NCBI RefSeq assembly: GCF_003732705.1 | Contig: NZ_MOBR01000007.1 | Span: 62,001 to 126,000, forward strand | Direction: 5' to 3' | Source of the DNA: Pseudomonas frederiksbergensis | GTDB taxonomy: Bacteria > Pseudomonadota > Gammaproteobacteria > Pseudomonadales > Pseudomonadaceae | Length of the DNA stretch: 64,000 nt | In this document: piece after piece, positions 1-7,177 of the stretch | How the letters are laid out: each line of letters begins with the position of its first letter | How positions within the stretch are numbered: position 1 is the first letter of the stretch | Notes under the pieces: model-generated | Database searches by the model: none | The model's input: the letters and a program-made list of their open reading frames with translations, nothing else | What the model was told of the DNA's origin: nothing | Position numbers and translations under genes: made by a program

Positions 1-600
1 GCAGCCTCCAACCTGATTGAAGGCGGGGCATTCTGGTGGGGCGACAAAGCGGCCACGAATCCGGATATCCAGTATTTCATGGTCGTGGGCGCGGGCATTG
101 AAGAGGGCGTTGACTCTGTTCCGGGGGGCAATGGCTGCACCCTGAACCTGGGCCAGATCCGTCCAAAATCCAGGGGCTACGTCGAGCTGTATTCCGCCGA
201 CCCGATGTCGCCGCCGCGTATCGTGCCCAACTATTTCTCCGACCCTTACGACATTGAAAGCCTGGTGGACGGTTGCCTGGTGGGCGAGGAAATCATGTCC
301 CAGGCGGCCTTCACACCCTATCTGGCGCGGCGTCATGTGCCGGACGCATCGGTCACGTCGCGCGAGGCCATGAAGAAGTTCTGCCACGAAGAGGCCCACG
401 CGGCGTTGCATCCGTCCGGCACCTGTCGCATGGGCGTGGATGAGCGCTCGGTGGTCGGCCCGGATCTGAAGGTGCATGGCATTGAAGGGCTGCGAGTGGC
501 CGACGCGTCGGTCATGCCCACGTTGATTTCAGGCAACCCCAACTCGGTGTGCATCATGATTGGCGAAAAGGCGGCGGATATGATTCGCAATGGCCGATAG
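1..600 (+). CDS. GMC-family FAD alcohol oxidoreductase, C-terminal part (5' end outside window)
   Basis: The reading frame is open from the first base, so the gene starts upstream and about 199 C-terminal residues are visible. This part carries the hallmarks of the GMC (glucose-methanol-choline) C-terminal substrate domain: a GRIRPKSRG-like strand (here GQIRPKSRGYVEL), the catalytic histidine in ALHPSGTCRMG, and the second active-site position as asparagine in SGNPNSVCIM. GMC enzymes oxidise primary or secondary alcohols to carbonyls using FAD. The FAD-binding half and any export signal cannot be seen. A second GMC gene lies 1.6 kb downstream, so the two may act in one pathway. The substrate is unknown. 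Confidence 0.93.
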   Translation, partial: AASNLIEGGAFWWGDKAATNPDIQYFMVVGAGIEEGVDSVPGGNGCTLNLGQIRPKSRGYVELYSADPMSPPRIVPNYFSDPYDIESLVDGCLVGEEIMSQAAFTPYLARRHVPDASVTSREAMKKFCHEEAHAALHPSGTCRMGVDERSVVGPDLKVHGIEGLRVADASVMPTLISGNPNSVCIMIGEKAADMIRNGR

Positions 601-644
601 GGCGACACTCAGGCAAGTATTCAAGAGCGTTTGATCAAGGCGTG

Positions 645-683
645 GCAGTAACCGGTGTTTAACCGGTGGCTGCTGCGCTTTTT
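645..683 (+). terminator. Possible terminator after the GMC gene
   Basis: Two ACCGGT hexamers (651-656 and 662-667) face each other across a 5-nt loop. The stem is extended by GCAG/CTGC after a small internal bulge and followed by a short T run at 679-683. The stem is imperfect, so termination is only plausible. Confidence 0.4.
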
Positions 684-696
684 CGTTTCTGGCAGA

Positions 697-728
697 CAAT
701 AAAAAGCCCGGACTTGGCCGGGCCTCTT
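697..728 (-). terminator. Rho-independent terminator of the small membrane-protein gene
   Basis: On the minus strand GCCCGG and CCGGGC (706-711 with 718-723) form a stem with a 6-nt loop, followed directly by a TTTTTATT tract. It sits about 15 nt downstream of the stop codon of the 56-residue gene at 739-909. The T tract is on the minus-strand side, so it serves that gene first. Confidence 0.65.
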
Positions 729-738
729 TGGACATCAA

Positions 739-909
739 TCAGCGCGAATAAAGCTTCCTCACTTGCTCCGTATGTTTGAGGGTGGCTCTGCGTTTTCGCC
801 TGTTAACCCAGCTCACTAAGGCGTGTACGGGATGGAGAACGGCCGCAAGTACACAAAGCAGCATGATGATGAAGAATGAAATCAGCGGGATGCTTTCGTG
901 CGAGAACAT
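739..909 (-). CDS. Small single-pass membrane protein (56 aa), hypothetical
   Basis: This reading frame is 56 codons long. The ATG at 909 is preceded by AGGAG with 9 nt spacing, and a strong terminator follows the stop. The product begins MFSHESIPLISFF, has a hydrophobic stretch at about residues 7-33 (one membrane segment) and ends in a basic tail with RRKRR at about 37-41. That topology fits a small inner-membrane protein with a cytoplasmic C-terminus. I do not recognise a family. The RBS, terminator and hydrophobic-then-basic layout together argue for a real gene. It is not evidently linked to the catabolic genes around it. Confidence 0.6.
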   Translation of the reverse strand: MFSHESIPLISFFIIMLLCVLAAVLHPVHALVSWVNRRKRRATLKHTEQVRKLYSR

Positions 910-1050
910 GGTGGAGTACTCCTGTATTTCACTATGTTGGAAACTCGAGGGTAGGTGATAAGCAGCGTCTGTTCATGAAACATGTTTAACGATGTTTTAT
1001 GCCAAGGGCTGATACAGGGATTTCACCTGTCACCGTGATCATCGTCCGAA

Positions 1051-2049
1051 TTACCGAGTGGCAACGGGTGCTGTGTCGGCAAGGCGTTCCGTTTCGCTCA
1101 GGCTGATGCGGTGTATCGCCAGATCCCAAACCGCCGGGTTACCCAAACGCGCCTTGAGCAATTCAACCAGCGCGTTGATCTTCTGCGAACCACGTTTCGA
1201 AGGTTTGAAGATGACCGAAATCACGCTGCCCTTTGGCGCATAGTCCTCCAGCACAACCACCAGTTCACCCGCCACAATCGCATCGGCAACGAGGAAGGTC
1301 GGCATGATCGCGATCCCCAAACCGGCCTTGGCGGCATCCAGCAATTGAAAGCCGCTGTCGCTTCGCAGTCGTGAGCGGATGCTGAATCGCTGGAGTTCGT
1401 CGCCGACCGGCAAATTCCAGAACCGGTCGTTTTGGCCAAGGCTGTAGAACAACCCGTCATGCTGGTTCAGTTCGATGGGATGCCGCGGCGTGCCGCGTTT
1501 GGCGAGGTATGCAGGGCTGGCACAAATAACGTGGTGGTTGGGCACCAGCGGTTTGGCGACGACCGCGCCGTCAGGTATCCGGCCGGCCCGGATGATCAGG
1601 TCGAAGCTTTCGTCCAGCGGGTTGACGAAGTCGTCGCTGGCACGGATGTCCAGGCGCAGGTCGGGATGGACGAGCGCGAATTCAGTCAGGATGGGGGACA
1701 GGTAGCGCAGCCCCAGCACCATCGGCGTGGCGATACGCAGATTGCCACTGAAGCCTGCGTAGGCGGATTGCATGCCGTCCTCGGCGCTGGCGACATCATC
1801 CAGAATGCTGACGCAATGTTCGTAGAAACGCAGTCCGGCGTCGTTGACGTGGAGCTGTCGATCACGACTGAATAACGGGACTTTCAGGCGCGATTCCAAC
1901 GCCGCGAGGCGGGCGCTCACCACCGATTTGCTGGTGCCCAACCCGCGCGCGGCGGCGGCCAGGCTGCCGGCATCGACAACGGCCACGAACGTGCTCATTT
2001 CGACCAGTTTGTTCACTCGTTTCAGCCCTTTGCTCTGTTGGCGTGACAT
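1051..2049 (-). CDS. LysR-type transcriptional regulator
   Basis: This 332-residue protein has an N-terminal winged helix-turn-helix at about residues 15-75 (SLAAAARGLGTSKSVVSARL is the recognition region) and a LysR substrate-binding domain from about residue 100. The length fits the family, and the sequence resembles the CrgA/DhcR-like branch that often controls neighbouring oxidoreductases. It is transcribed divergently from the Tat-exported GMC gene at 2223. A perfect 7-bp inverted repeat (CGTTCGG-N5-CCGAACG) lies in the shared intergenic region and is its likely binding site. It probably controls the GMC gene and itself. The inducer is unknown. Confidence 0.92.
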   Translation of the reverse strand: MSRQQSKGLKRVNKLVEMSTFVAVVDAGSLAAAARGLGTSKSVVSARLAALESRLKVPLFSRDRQLHVNDAGLRFYEHCVSILDDVASAEDGMQSAYAGFSGNLRIATPMVLGLRYLSPILTEFALVHPDLRLDIRASDDFVNPLDESFDLIIRAGRIPDGAVVAKPLVPNHHVICASPAYLAKRGTPRHPIELNQHDGLFYSLGQNDRFWNLPVGDELQRFSIRSRLRSDSGFQLLDAAKAGLGIAIMPTFLVADAIVAGELVVVLEDYAPKGSVISVIFKPSKRGSQKINALVELLKARLGNPAVWDLAIHRISLSETERLADTAPVATR

Positions 2050-2109
2050 CGCAGCCCTTGCGTAGACGTCAGTCTATGCCATGCCAATCCGTTCGGTCTT
2101 CCTTCGAGT

Positions 2110-2128
2110 CGTTCGGAATTACCGAACG
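2110..2128. promoter_or_regulatory. Candidate LysR operator between the divergent lysR and GMC genes
   Basis: A perfect inverted repeat, CGTTCGG-AATTA-CCGAACG, lies in the 173-bp divergent intergenic region. Interrupted dyads of this size in a lysR/target intergenic region are the usual place for LysR binding. A related half-site, CGTTCGGTCTT, lies 20 nt nearer lysR (around 2090). Confidence 0.55.
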
Positions 2129-2222
2129 CTGAATCGGCTTTTACTACCTGTTCCTCGTAGGGCTCCACGCCTAGATTCTGCCGTGACTATTCCCGGCAGA
2201 GCCGGCCAAACGAGGTGATTTC

Positions 2223-3863
2223 ATGAGTGATCCAACCGATTTGATCAATCCCGGTCGAAGGAACGTTCTCGGACAAACACTGGCGTTGTCCGCCGTCACC
2301 CTGGTCGGCGCAGGCCTGGGTGTCGGACGTGAAGCCTACGCCGACGGCAAGCTCGGCAGTGGTGATGCTCCCTTCGATGTCATCATTGTCGGTGCTGGAT
2401 CGGCCGGCGCTGTCATGGCGGCGCGCTTGAGCGAGAACCCGAAGCGCCGTGTGTTGCTGCTGGAGGCGGGCAACAATTACGCGCCCGGCAGTTATCCTGA
2501 GGTGTTGGCAAAATCGGACACCGTGGGCGCGAACCTGGACCCGCGCTTCGAGTGGGGCTACAAGACCGAGCCGGGATATGTCGGGCATCCGATTCTGGCC
2601 ATTCGCGGCAAAGTCGTCGGCGGCAGTTCCGCGATCAACGGCGCGGTGGCTGCAAGGGCGCGGCCAGAGGATTTTGCCCGCTGGAATCTGCCCGGTTGGA
2701 GCTATAACGAAGTGCTGCCGGCGTTTATCAAACTCGAGACGCACAGCGGCGGGGCGACCGGCCGACATGGCGCAAACGGCCCGCTGCCGGTTCATCAACT
2801 GAGCCACGCTGATGTGACGCCGATGCAGCGAGCCTTCATCGACTCAACAGTCGCCTCAGGATTCAAGGCCGTCGCTGATTTTGACGGTGAGGACGCAAAC
2901 GGTGTCGGTCCTTACGCGATGAATGTCGTCAACGGTGAACGCATCAACACCGGTATCGCCTACCTGACCACCGCCGTACGCGCCCGACCTAATCTGACGA
3001 TCATCTCGGACGGCCTGGTGGATAAGGTGCTGTTCGATCAAAAACGTGCGAATGGCATCCGGCTGGCGAATGGTGCTTCCTACAGCGCTCATGAAATCGT
3101 GTTGTCGGCGGGTGTCTACGGGAGCGCGGCGGTGCTCATGCGCTCAGGCATTGCACCCTCCGAGCATTCCCGGCGCCTGGGGCTGCCGGTGGTGGCCGAC
3201 CTGCCGGTGGGGCAGAACCTGGTGGACCATCCGTTCTACTACAACGCCTACGCGGCACGCCCGGAAAAACTCGGCGCGCAGTCGCCGGCGATTGGCGCCT
3301 TTCTCTGGACGCACAGTTCAACAGCCTCGCGCGGCGAACTGGATCTGCATATCACCGCGACGCACCTGTTTCCTCAGGACAAAAGCCCCACCGGTGCCGG
3401 GTTTGTGCTGGCCGTGGCCCTGACGCGTCCGTTGTCTCGTGGCAAGTTCTGGCTGGACAGTCTCGATCCGGCTGCGGCACCGCGCATCGATCTGAATTTC
3501 CTGGCCGAGAAGCACGATCGTGAACGTTTGCTGGAGGGGGTGAAACTGTCGCGAAACATCGCCAAACGTCCGCCGTTGAGCGAGATGATCGCCAGTGAGT
3601 TGATGCCGGGTGAGGGGGCCAGGAGTGATGAAGAAATACTCGCCGCGATCAAAGCAACGCTGGACAGTTACGAGCATCCGGCAGGCACTGCACCCATGGG
3701 GCTGGTGAGCGACCCGGCGGCGGTGGTGGATTTGCAGGGGCGTGTGCATGGACTCAAAGGGTTGCGGGTGGTCGATGCGTCGATTTTTCCGGACGCCATT
3801 TCGGCAGCGACCAACGTGACCACCATCGCAGCGGCGGAACACATTGCGGCCATGATGGTTTGA
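2223..3863 (+). CDS. Tat-exported GMC-family FAD alcohol oxidoreductase
   Basis: This 546-residue protein starts with a twin-arginine leader: RR at 12-13, then NVLGQ and a hydrophobic stretch to about residue 33, with probable cleavage near the AYADG segment at 39-42. The ADP-binding motif VGAGSAG (56-62) and the GMC signature around VVGGSSAING follow. The C-terminal catalytic pair is H485 (YEHPAGTAPMG) and N531. Export suggests that a cyclic or aromatic alcohol is oxidised in the periplasm before or during uptake; the OprD porin gene is next in line. A GAGG ribosome site 6 nt before the ATG supports the start. It is divergent from the LysR gene. The substrate is unknown. Confidence 0.92.
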   Translation: MSDPTDLINPGRRNVLGQTLALSAVTLVGAGLGVGREAYADGKLGSGDAPFDVIIVGAGSAGAVMAARLSENPKRRVLLLEAGNNYAPGSYPEVLAKSDTVGANLDPRFEWGYKTEPGYVGHPILAIRGKVVGGSSAINGAVAARARPEDFARWNLPGWSYNEVLPAFIKLETHSGGATGRHGANGPLPVHQLSHADVTPMQRAFIDSTVASGFKAVADFDGEDANGVGPYAMNVVNGERINTGIAYLTTAVRARPNLTIISDGLVDKVLFDQKRANGIRLANGASYSAHEIVLSAGVYGSAAVLMRSGIAPSEHSRRLGLPVVADLPVGQNLVDHPFYYNAYAARPEKLGAQSPAIGAFLWTHSSTASRGELDLHITATHLFPQDKSPTGAGFVLAVALTRPLSRGKFWLDSLDPAAAPRIDLNFLAEKHDRERLLEGVKLSRNIAKRPPLSEMIASELMPGEGARSDEEILAAIKATLDSYEHPAGTAPMGLVSDPAAVVDLQGRVHGLKGLRVVDASIFPDAISAATNVTTIAAAEHIAAMMV

Positions 3864-3900
3864 GCATTGCTCTGATATGCCAAGGCAGTTTTGTCCTGAG

Positions 3901-3939
3901 ATTCACTGTTGTGTCTAATATTAGACTTTTGTGATTGAC
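3901..3939 (+). promoter_or_regulatory. Promoter/operator element A, upstream of the porin gene
   Basis: The block contains GTCTAATATTAGAC, a perfect 14-bp palindrome, between a TTCACT -35-like hexamer and a CTTTTG -10-like region. It matches element B at 5486-5524 in 36 of 39 positions by hand alignment. The match is far stronger than expected for unrelated intergenic DNA. It is likely the shared control site of this catabolic cluster. Confidence 0.6.
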
Positions 3940-3992
3940 GGCCGGATTTTGCCGGATCAAGATTGTTTCCGGCATGAAGGGAAGGTCTGTCG

Positions 3993-4011
3993 GGCGCCTG
4001 CTACAGGCGCC
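3993..4011 (+). other. Strong hairpin in the porin leader
   Basis: GGCGCCTG-CTA-CAGGCGCC is a perfect 8-bp stem with a 3-nt loop, about 120 nt before the porin start codon and downstream of promoter element A. No T run follows, so it is more likely an mRNA-stability or attenuation structure than a terminator. Confidence 0.4.
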
Positions 4012-4133
4012 ATTCCACACCGGGAGCACCACCCTAAAAACAACGGGAGCGCCGTGCCGGTGCATTGCAACCGTAATGAGCTGGCCGCACTCCAAACATA
4101 AATCCTGAACAAATCCAAAAAATACAGGATGAA

Positions 4134-5459
4134 ATGACCATGACCGTTATCCCTTCAAAGATGACCTGGGCCGCTGTGCTCATCGGTTTCTCAAACCTCT
4201 CTTTCGCGCAGGATCAGAGCGATGCCGCCGGTTTCATCGAAGACGGCAAGGCGAAGCTCCTCAGCCGCAACTTCTACTTCAATCGTGATTTTCGCAGTGA
4301 CTATGGCCCCACCAATCTGCGTCAGGAGTGGGCACAGGGGTTCATTCTTGATTACAAGTCGGGGTATACCCAGGGACTCGTGGGTTTTGGTGTTGACGCC
4401 TACGGCATGCTCGGCATCAAGCTCGACGGCAGCCCCAGGCGCTCGCCCAACATGTTGTTGCCGATTAACAGCAAGGGCGAGCCGGAGGACGAGTGGTCTG
4501 AAGGGGGCGGGGCGGTGAAAGTCCGTTGGTCTGGCACCGAATTGAAGTACGGCAACCTGATGCCGCTCAACCCGGTGTTCGCCATGGCCAATGCGCGCTT
4601 GTTTCCCTCCAGCGCCGAGGGCTTTCAGTTGTTGAGCACCGACATTCCACGCTTGAGCTTCGACGCCGGGCACTTCACTTCGGGTAACGGCGTCAACTCG
4701 ACCAATGATGACGGCCCGCTGAGCGCGTTCTATGCCCGGATTGACGCTACCCGTGTCGATTATTTCGGGGGCTTCTACAAGGCCACCGATAACTTGAAGC
4801 TGGGTGCCTTCGCCGCCCATTATCAGGACATCTGGAAGCAGTATTTCGCCAGTGCCGATTACGTTTGGGCCATCGATAATTTGCAGGCTGTCAGCCTGTC
4901 ACTCGCCGGTTTTCACACCGAGGACAGCGGCAAATCATTGGCGGGAAGTATTGACAACAACACTTGGTCGGCGAGCCTGGCCTATAAACGCGGCCCGCAT
5001 AAACTGACACTGGGACGGCAGGTGGTCAACGGTAACCAACCCTATGACTACCTTGGGTTTGGCACCATGCCGGGTGACGCCGTTGGCTTCCTTGCCAACA
5101 AGTCGCAGAACGCTGACTTCAACCTGCCTCATGAACATTCCTGGCAGCTGCGATATGACTTGGACATGGTCGCATTCGGCGTTCCAGGCCTGACGTTGAT
5201 GGGGCGCTACCTCACCAGCGATGGCATCGACGGCAGTGGCTATGGAACGGGCGCCTATTCGCGGTTCAAGGCCATAGACGATGGCAGCCGCTGGGAGCGC
5301 GATCTTGAAGTGAGATACGTGGTCCAGAGCGAGCCGGCAAAGGATCTGTCGATACGGGTTCGCCAAGCCACCCTGCGCTCGGATGCCGCGGTGCAGCGCG
5401 CGGATCTGCCTAATCTGGATGAGGTGCGGGTCATCATCGATTACCCGTTTTCCTTCTAG
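4134..5459 (+). CDS. OprD-family outer-membrane porin
   Basis: The product has 441 residues, close to the OprD-family length (about 420-450). It has a signal peptide (hydrophobic AAVLIGFSNLSFA, cleavage before QDQSD), an N-terminal SRNFYFNRDFR strand and the family's QEWAQGFILDYKSGYTQG block. It ends in phenylalanine (DYPFSF), as expected for a BAM-assembled beta-barrel. OprD/OpdK-type porins admit small acids or aromatic carboxylates. Its promoter element is shared with the aldehyde dehydrogenase gene downstream, so it probably admits the substrate of this cluster. Two in-frame ATGs (4134 and 4140) compete: AGGA at 4126 is 4 nt from the first and 10 nt from the second. Confidence 0.92.
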   Translation: MTMTVIPSKMTWAAVLIGFSNLSFAQDQSDAAGFIEDGKAKLLSRNFYFNRDFRSDYGPTNLRQEWAQGFILDYKSGYTQGLVGFGVDAYGMLGIKLDGSPRRSPNMLLPINSKGEPEDEWSEGGGAVKVRWSGTELKYGNLMPLNPVFAMANARLFPSSAEGFQLLSTDIPRLSFDAGHFTSGNGVNSTNDDGPLSAFYARIDATRVDYFGGFYKATDNLKLGAFAAHYQDIWKQYFASADYVWAIDNLQAVSLSLAGFHTEDSGKSLAGSIDNNTWSASLAYKRGPHKLTLGRQVVNGNQPYDYLGFGTMPGDAVGFLANKSQNADFNLPHEHSWQLRYDLDMVAFGVPGLTLMGRYLTSDGIDGSGYGTGAYSRFKAIDDGSRWERDLEVRYVVQSEPAKDLSIRVRQATLRSDAAVQRADLPNLDEVRVIIDYPFSF

Positions 5460-5485
5460 CATTCGATTTCTTGTTCGGCTCTTGA

Positions 5486-5524
5486 ATTGACTGTTGTGTC
5501 TAATAATAGACTTATGTGATTGAC
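5486..5524 (+). promoter_or_regulatory. Promoter/operator element B, upstream of the aldehyde dehydrogenase operon
   Basis: TTGACT at 5487-5492 is followed 17 nt later by an ACTTAT-like -10. Between them lies GTCTAATAATAGAC, a near-palindrome. It matches element A at 3901-3939 in 36 of 39 positions. The operator placed between -35 and -10 suits a repressor. The start codon follows about 90 nt downstream. Confidence 0.62.
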
Positions 5525-5615
5525 AGTGATTTTTCAGCGGAGCAAGATCATTTCACGACGACTTCAACGGGCAGGCTGTTTTGCCCGCGATCTATAACAA
5601 CGTAAGGAGTTGAAC

Positions 5616-7085
5616 ATGAGTAACCAACGGCTTGCGCCCTCTGCCTTGTGGGCCGGCAAGATCTACAGCGAGGGTTGGGTCGAACCCGGCCTCGGAACTG
5701 AAGCAGTCTTGGAGAAGGCCACCGGCGCCGAACTCGGTCGCATCGGCTTCGCGTCTGCCAGCAATGTTGCCGCAGCGGCCGCGTCTGCCAAAACCGCGCA
5801 AATCAGCTGGGCTGCTTTGCCGGCGCCACAGCGCGGTGATGTGATCCGGCGCTTCTCGCAACTGGTCCTTGAACACGGCGACGAAATCGCCGAGATGATT
5901 GTTCGTGAAACTGGCTCCATCCGACCCAAAGGCCAATGGGAAGTGCACATGACGGCGCGTGAAGTGCTGGAGGCTGCGGCGCTGGCCAGTCAGCCCGGCG
6001 GTGTGCTGACGGCCTCGGCGGAAGTCGGTCGGCAAAGCGTGGCTCGGCGCATGCCGATTGGTGTCGTCGGGATCATCACTCCGTGGAATTCACCGTTTTT
6101 GCTGGCCTCCCGCGCCGTGGCCCCGGCGTTGACCATGGGCAATGCGGTCATTCTCAAACCGGATCCGCAATCGCCGATTTGTGGTGGCGTGTTCTTCGCC
6201 CAATTGCTGGAAGAGGCTGGCCTGCCCAAAGGCCTGTTTCATGTGCTGCCGGGTGGCGCTGAAACCGGAGACGCACTGGTTCGCGAGCCGTTGGTGAACA
6301 TGATCAGCTTCACCGGCTCGACCAAAGTCGGGCGCCAGATCGGCGGCATTGCCGGCGAGATGCTCAAGCGGGTATCGCTGGAACTGGGGGGCAACAATCC
6401 CTACATCGTCCTCGACGATGCCGACATTGAAGCCGCCACCAGTGCCGGTGCCTGGGGGTCGTTCTTCCACCAGGGGCAAATCTGCCTGACCACCGGACGT
6501 CATTTGGTGCATGAGCGGATTGTCGACAGGTACGTCGAATCACTGGCCGCACGCGCGAAGAAACTGGTGGTGGGCGACCCGGCGACCGGGGACGTGCACT
6601 TGGGGCCGATCGTCAATGAACGCCAGGCCGCCGGTGTCGACCGGATCGTTGCCGCCTCTTTGGCCAAAGGCGCCAGGCTGGTGGCCGGGGGTTCACGGGA
6701 CGGATTGTTCTACCAACCGACCGTGATCCGAGATGTCGTGCCGGGCATGTCGTTGTTCGATGAAGAGATCTTCGGTCCGGTGGCCGCCATCACCACGTTC
6801 AGCAACGACGAGCAGGCCATCGCACTGGCGAACCAGACCGACTATGGCCTCAGTGCCGCCATCGTCACGCCTGATCTGGCACGCGCCCAACGCATGGCTG
6901 ACCGTCTGCATTCCGGGATCATTCACATCAATGATCAGACCGTGCTGCATGAAGTCTACGGTCCCATCGGTGGTGTCGGCGTGTCCGGCAACGGTTTCAA
7001 CCACAGCACGCTGACCAACGCTGATCAGTTCACCGAGTGGCAGTGGGTGACGACACGGATGGAGGTCCCGCCTTACCCCTATTGA
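5616..7085 (+). CDS. Aldehyde dehydrogenase (benzaldehyde/vanillin dehydrogenase-like)
   Basis: This 489-residue NAD(P)+-dependent aldehyde dehydrogenase has all catalytic positions: N158 (TPWNSP), K181 (ILKPDP), E256 (LELGGNNP) and nucleophile C290 in HQGQICLTTGRH. The GQIC-x-x-TGRH context is typical of benzaldehyde and vanillin dehydrogenases rather than betaine or semialdehyde enzymes. It should oxidise an aromatic or cyclic aldehyde to the acid, probably the product of a GMC oxidoreductase. The ATG at 5616 is chosen because AAGGAG ends 6 nt before it; a TTG two codons earlier overlaps that site. It is the first gene of a run with the flavoprotein and two SDRs. Confidence 0.93.
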   Translation: MSNQRLAPSALWAGKIYSEGWVEPGLGTEAVLEKATGAELGRIGFASASNVAAAAASAKTAQISWAALPAPQRGDVIRRFSQLVLEHGDEIAEMIVRETGSIRPKGQWEVHMTAREVLEAAALASQPGGVLTASAEVGRQSVARRMPIGVVGIITPWNSPFLLASRAVAPALTMGNAVILKPDPQSPICGGVFFAQLLEEAGLPKGLFHVLPGGAETGDALVREPLVNMISFTGSTKVGRQIGGIAGEMLKRVSLELGGNNPYIVLDDADIEAATSAGAWGSFFHQGQICLTTGRHLVHERIVDRYVESLAARAKKLVVGDPATGDVHLGPIVNERQAAGVDRIVAASLAKGARLVAGGSRDGLFYQPTVIRDVVPGMSLFDEEIFGPVAAITTFSNDEQAIALANQTDYGLSAAIVTPDLARAQRMADRLHSGIIHINDQTVLHEVYGPIGGVGVSGNGFNHSTLTNADQFTEWQWVTTRMEVPPYPY

Positions 7086-7125
7086 TTGGCGCGACCGCCA
7101 GTCAAGTTGCGAGACCACGCTGTCA

Positions 7126-7146
7126 GGCTGGCTCGACAAGCCAGCC
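7126..7146 (+). other. Intercistronic hairpin
   Basis: GGCTGGCT-CGACA-AGCCAGCC is a perfect 8-bp stem in the 92-nt gap between the aldehyde dehydrogenase and flavoprotein genes. No T run follows. It may tune transcript stability between the two genes. Confidence 0.4.
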
Positions 7147-7177
7147 TTCCCGATAACAAAAACAACGAGGAAGCATC

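Noticed and set aside
776..958. A 60-codon plus-strand frame.
   Set aside because: It is antisense to the better supported 56-residue membrane protein gene, and has no ribosome site or recognisable fold.
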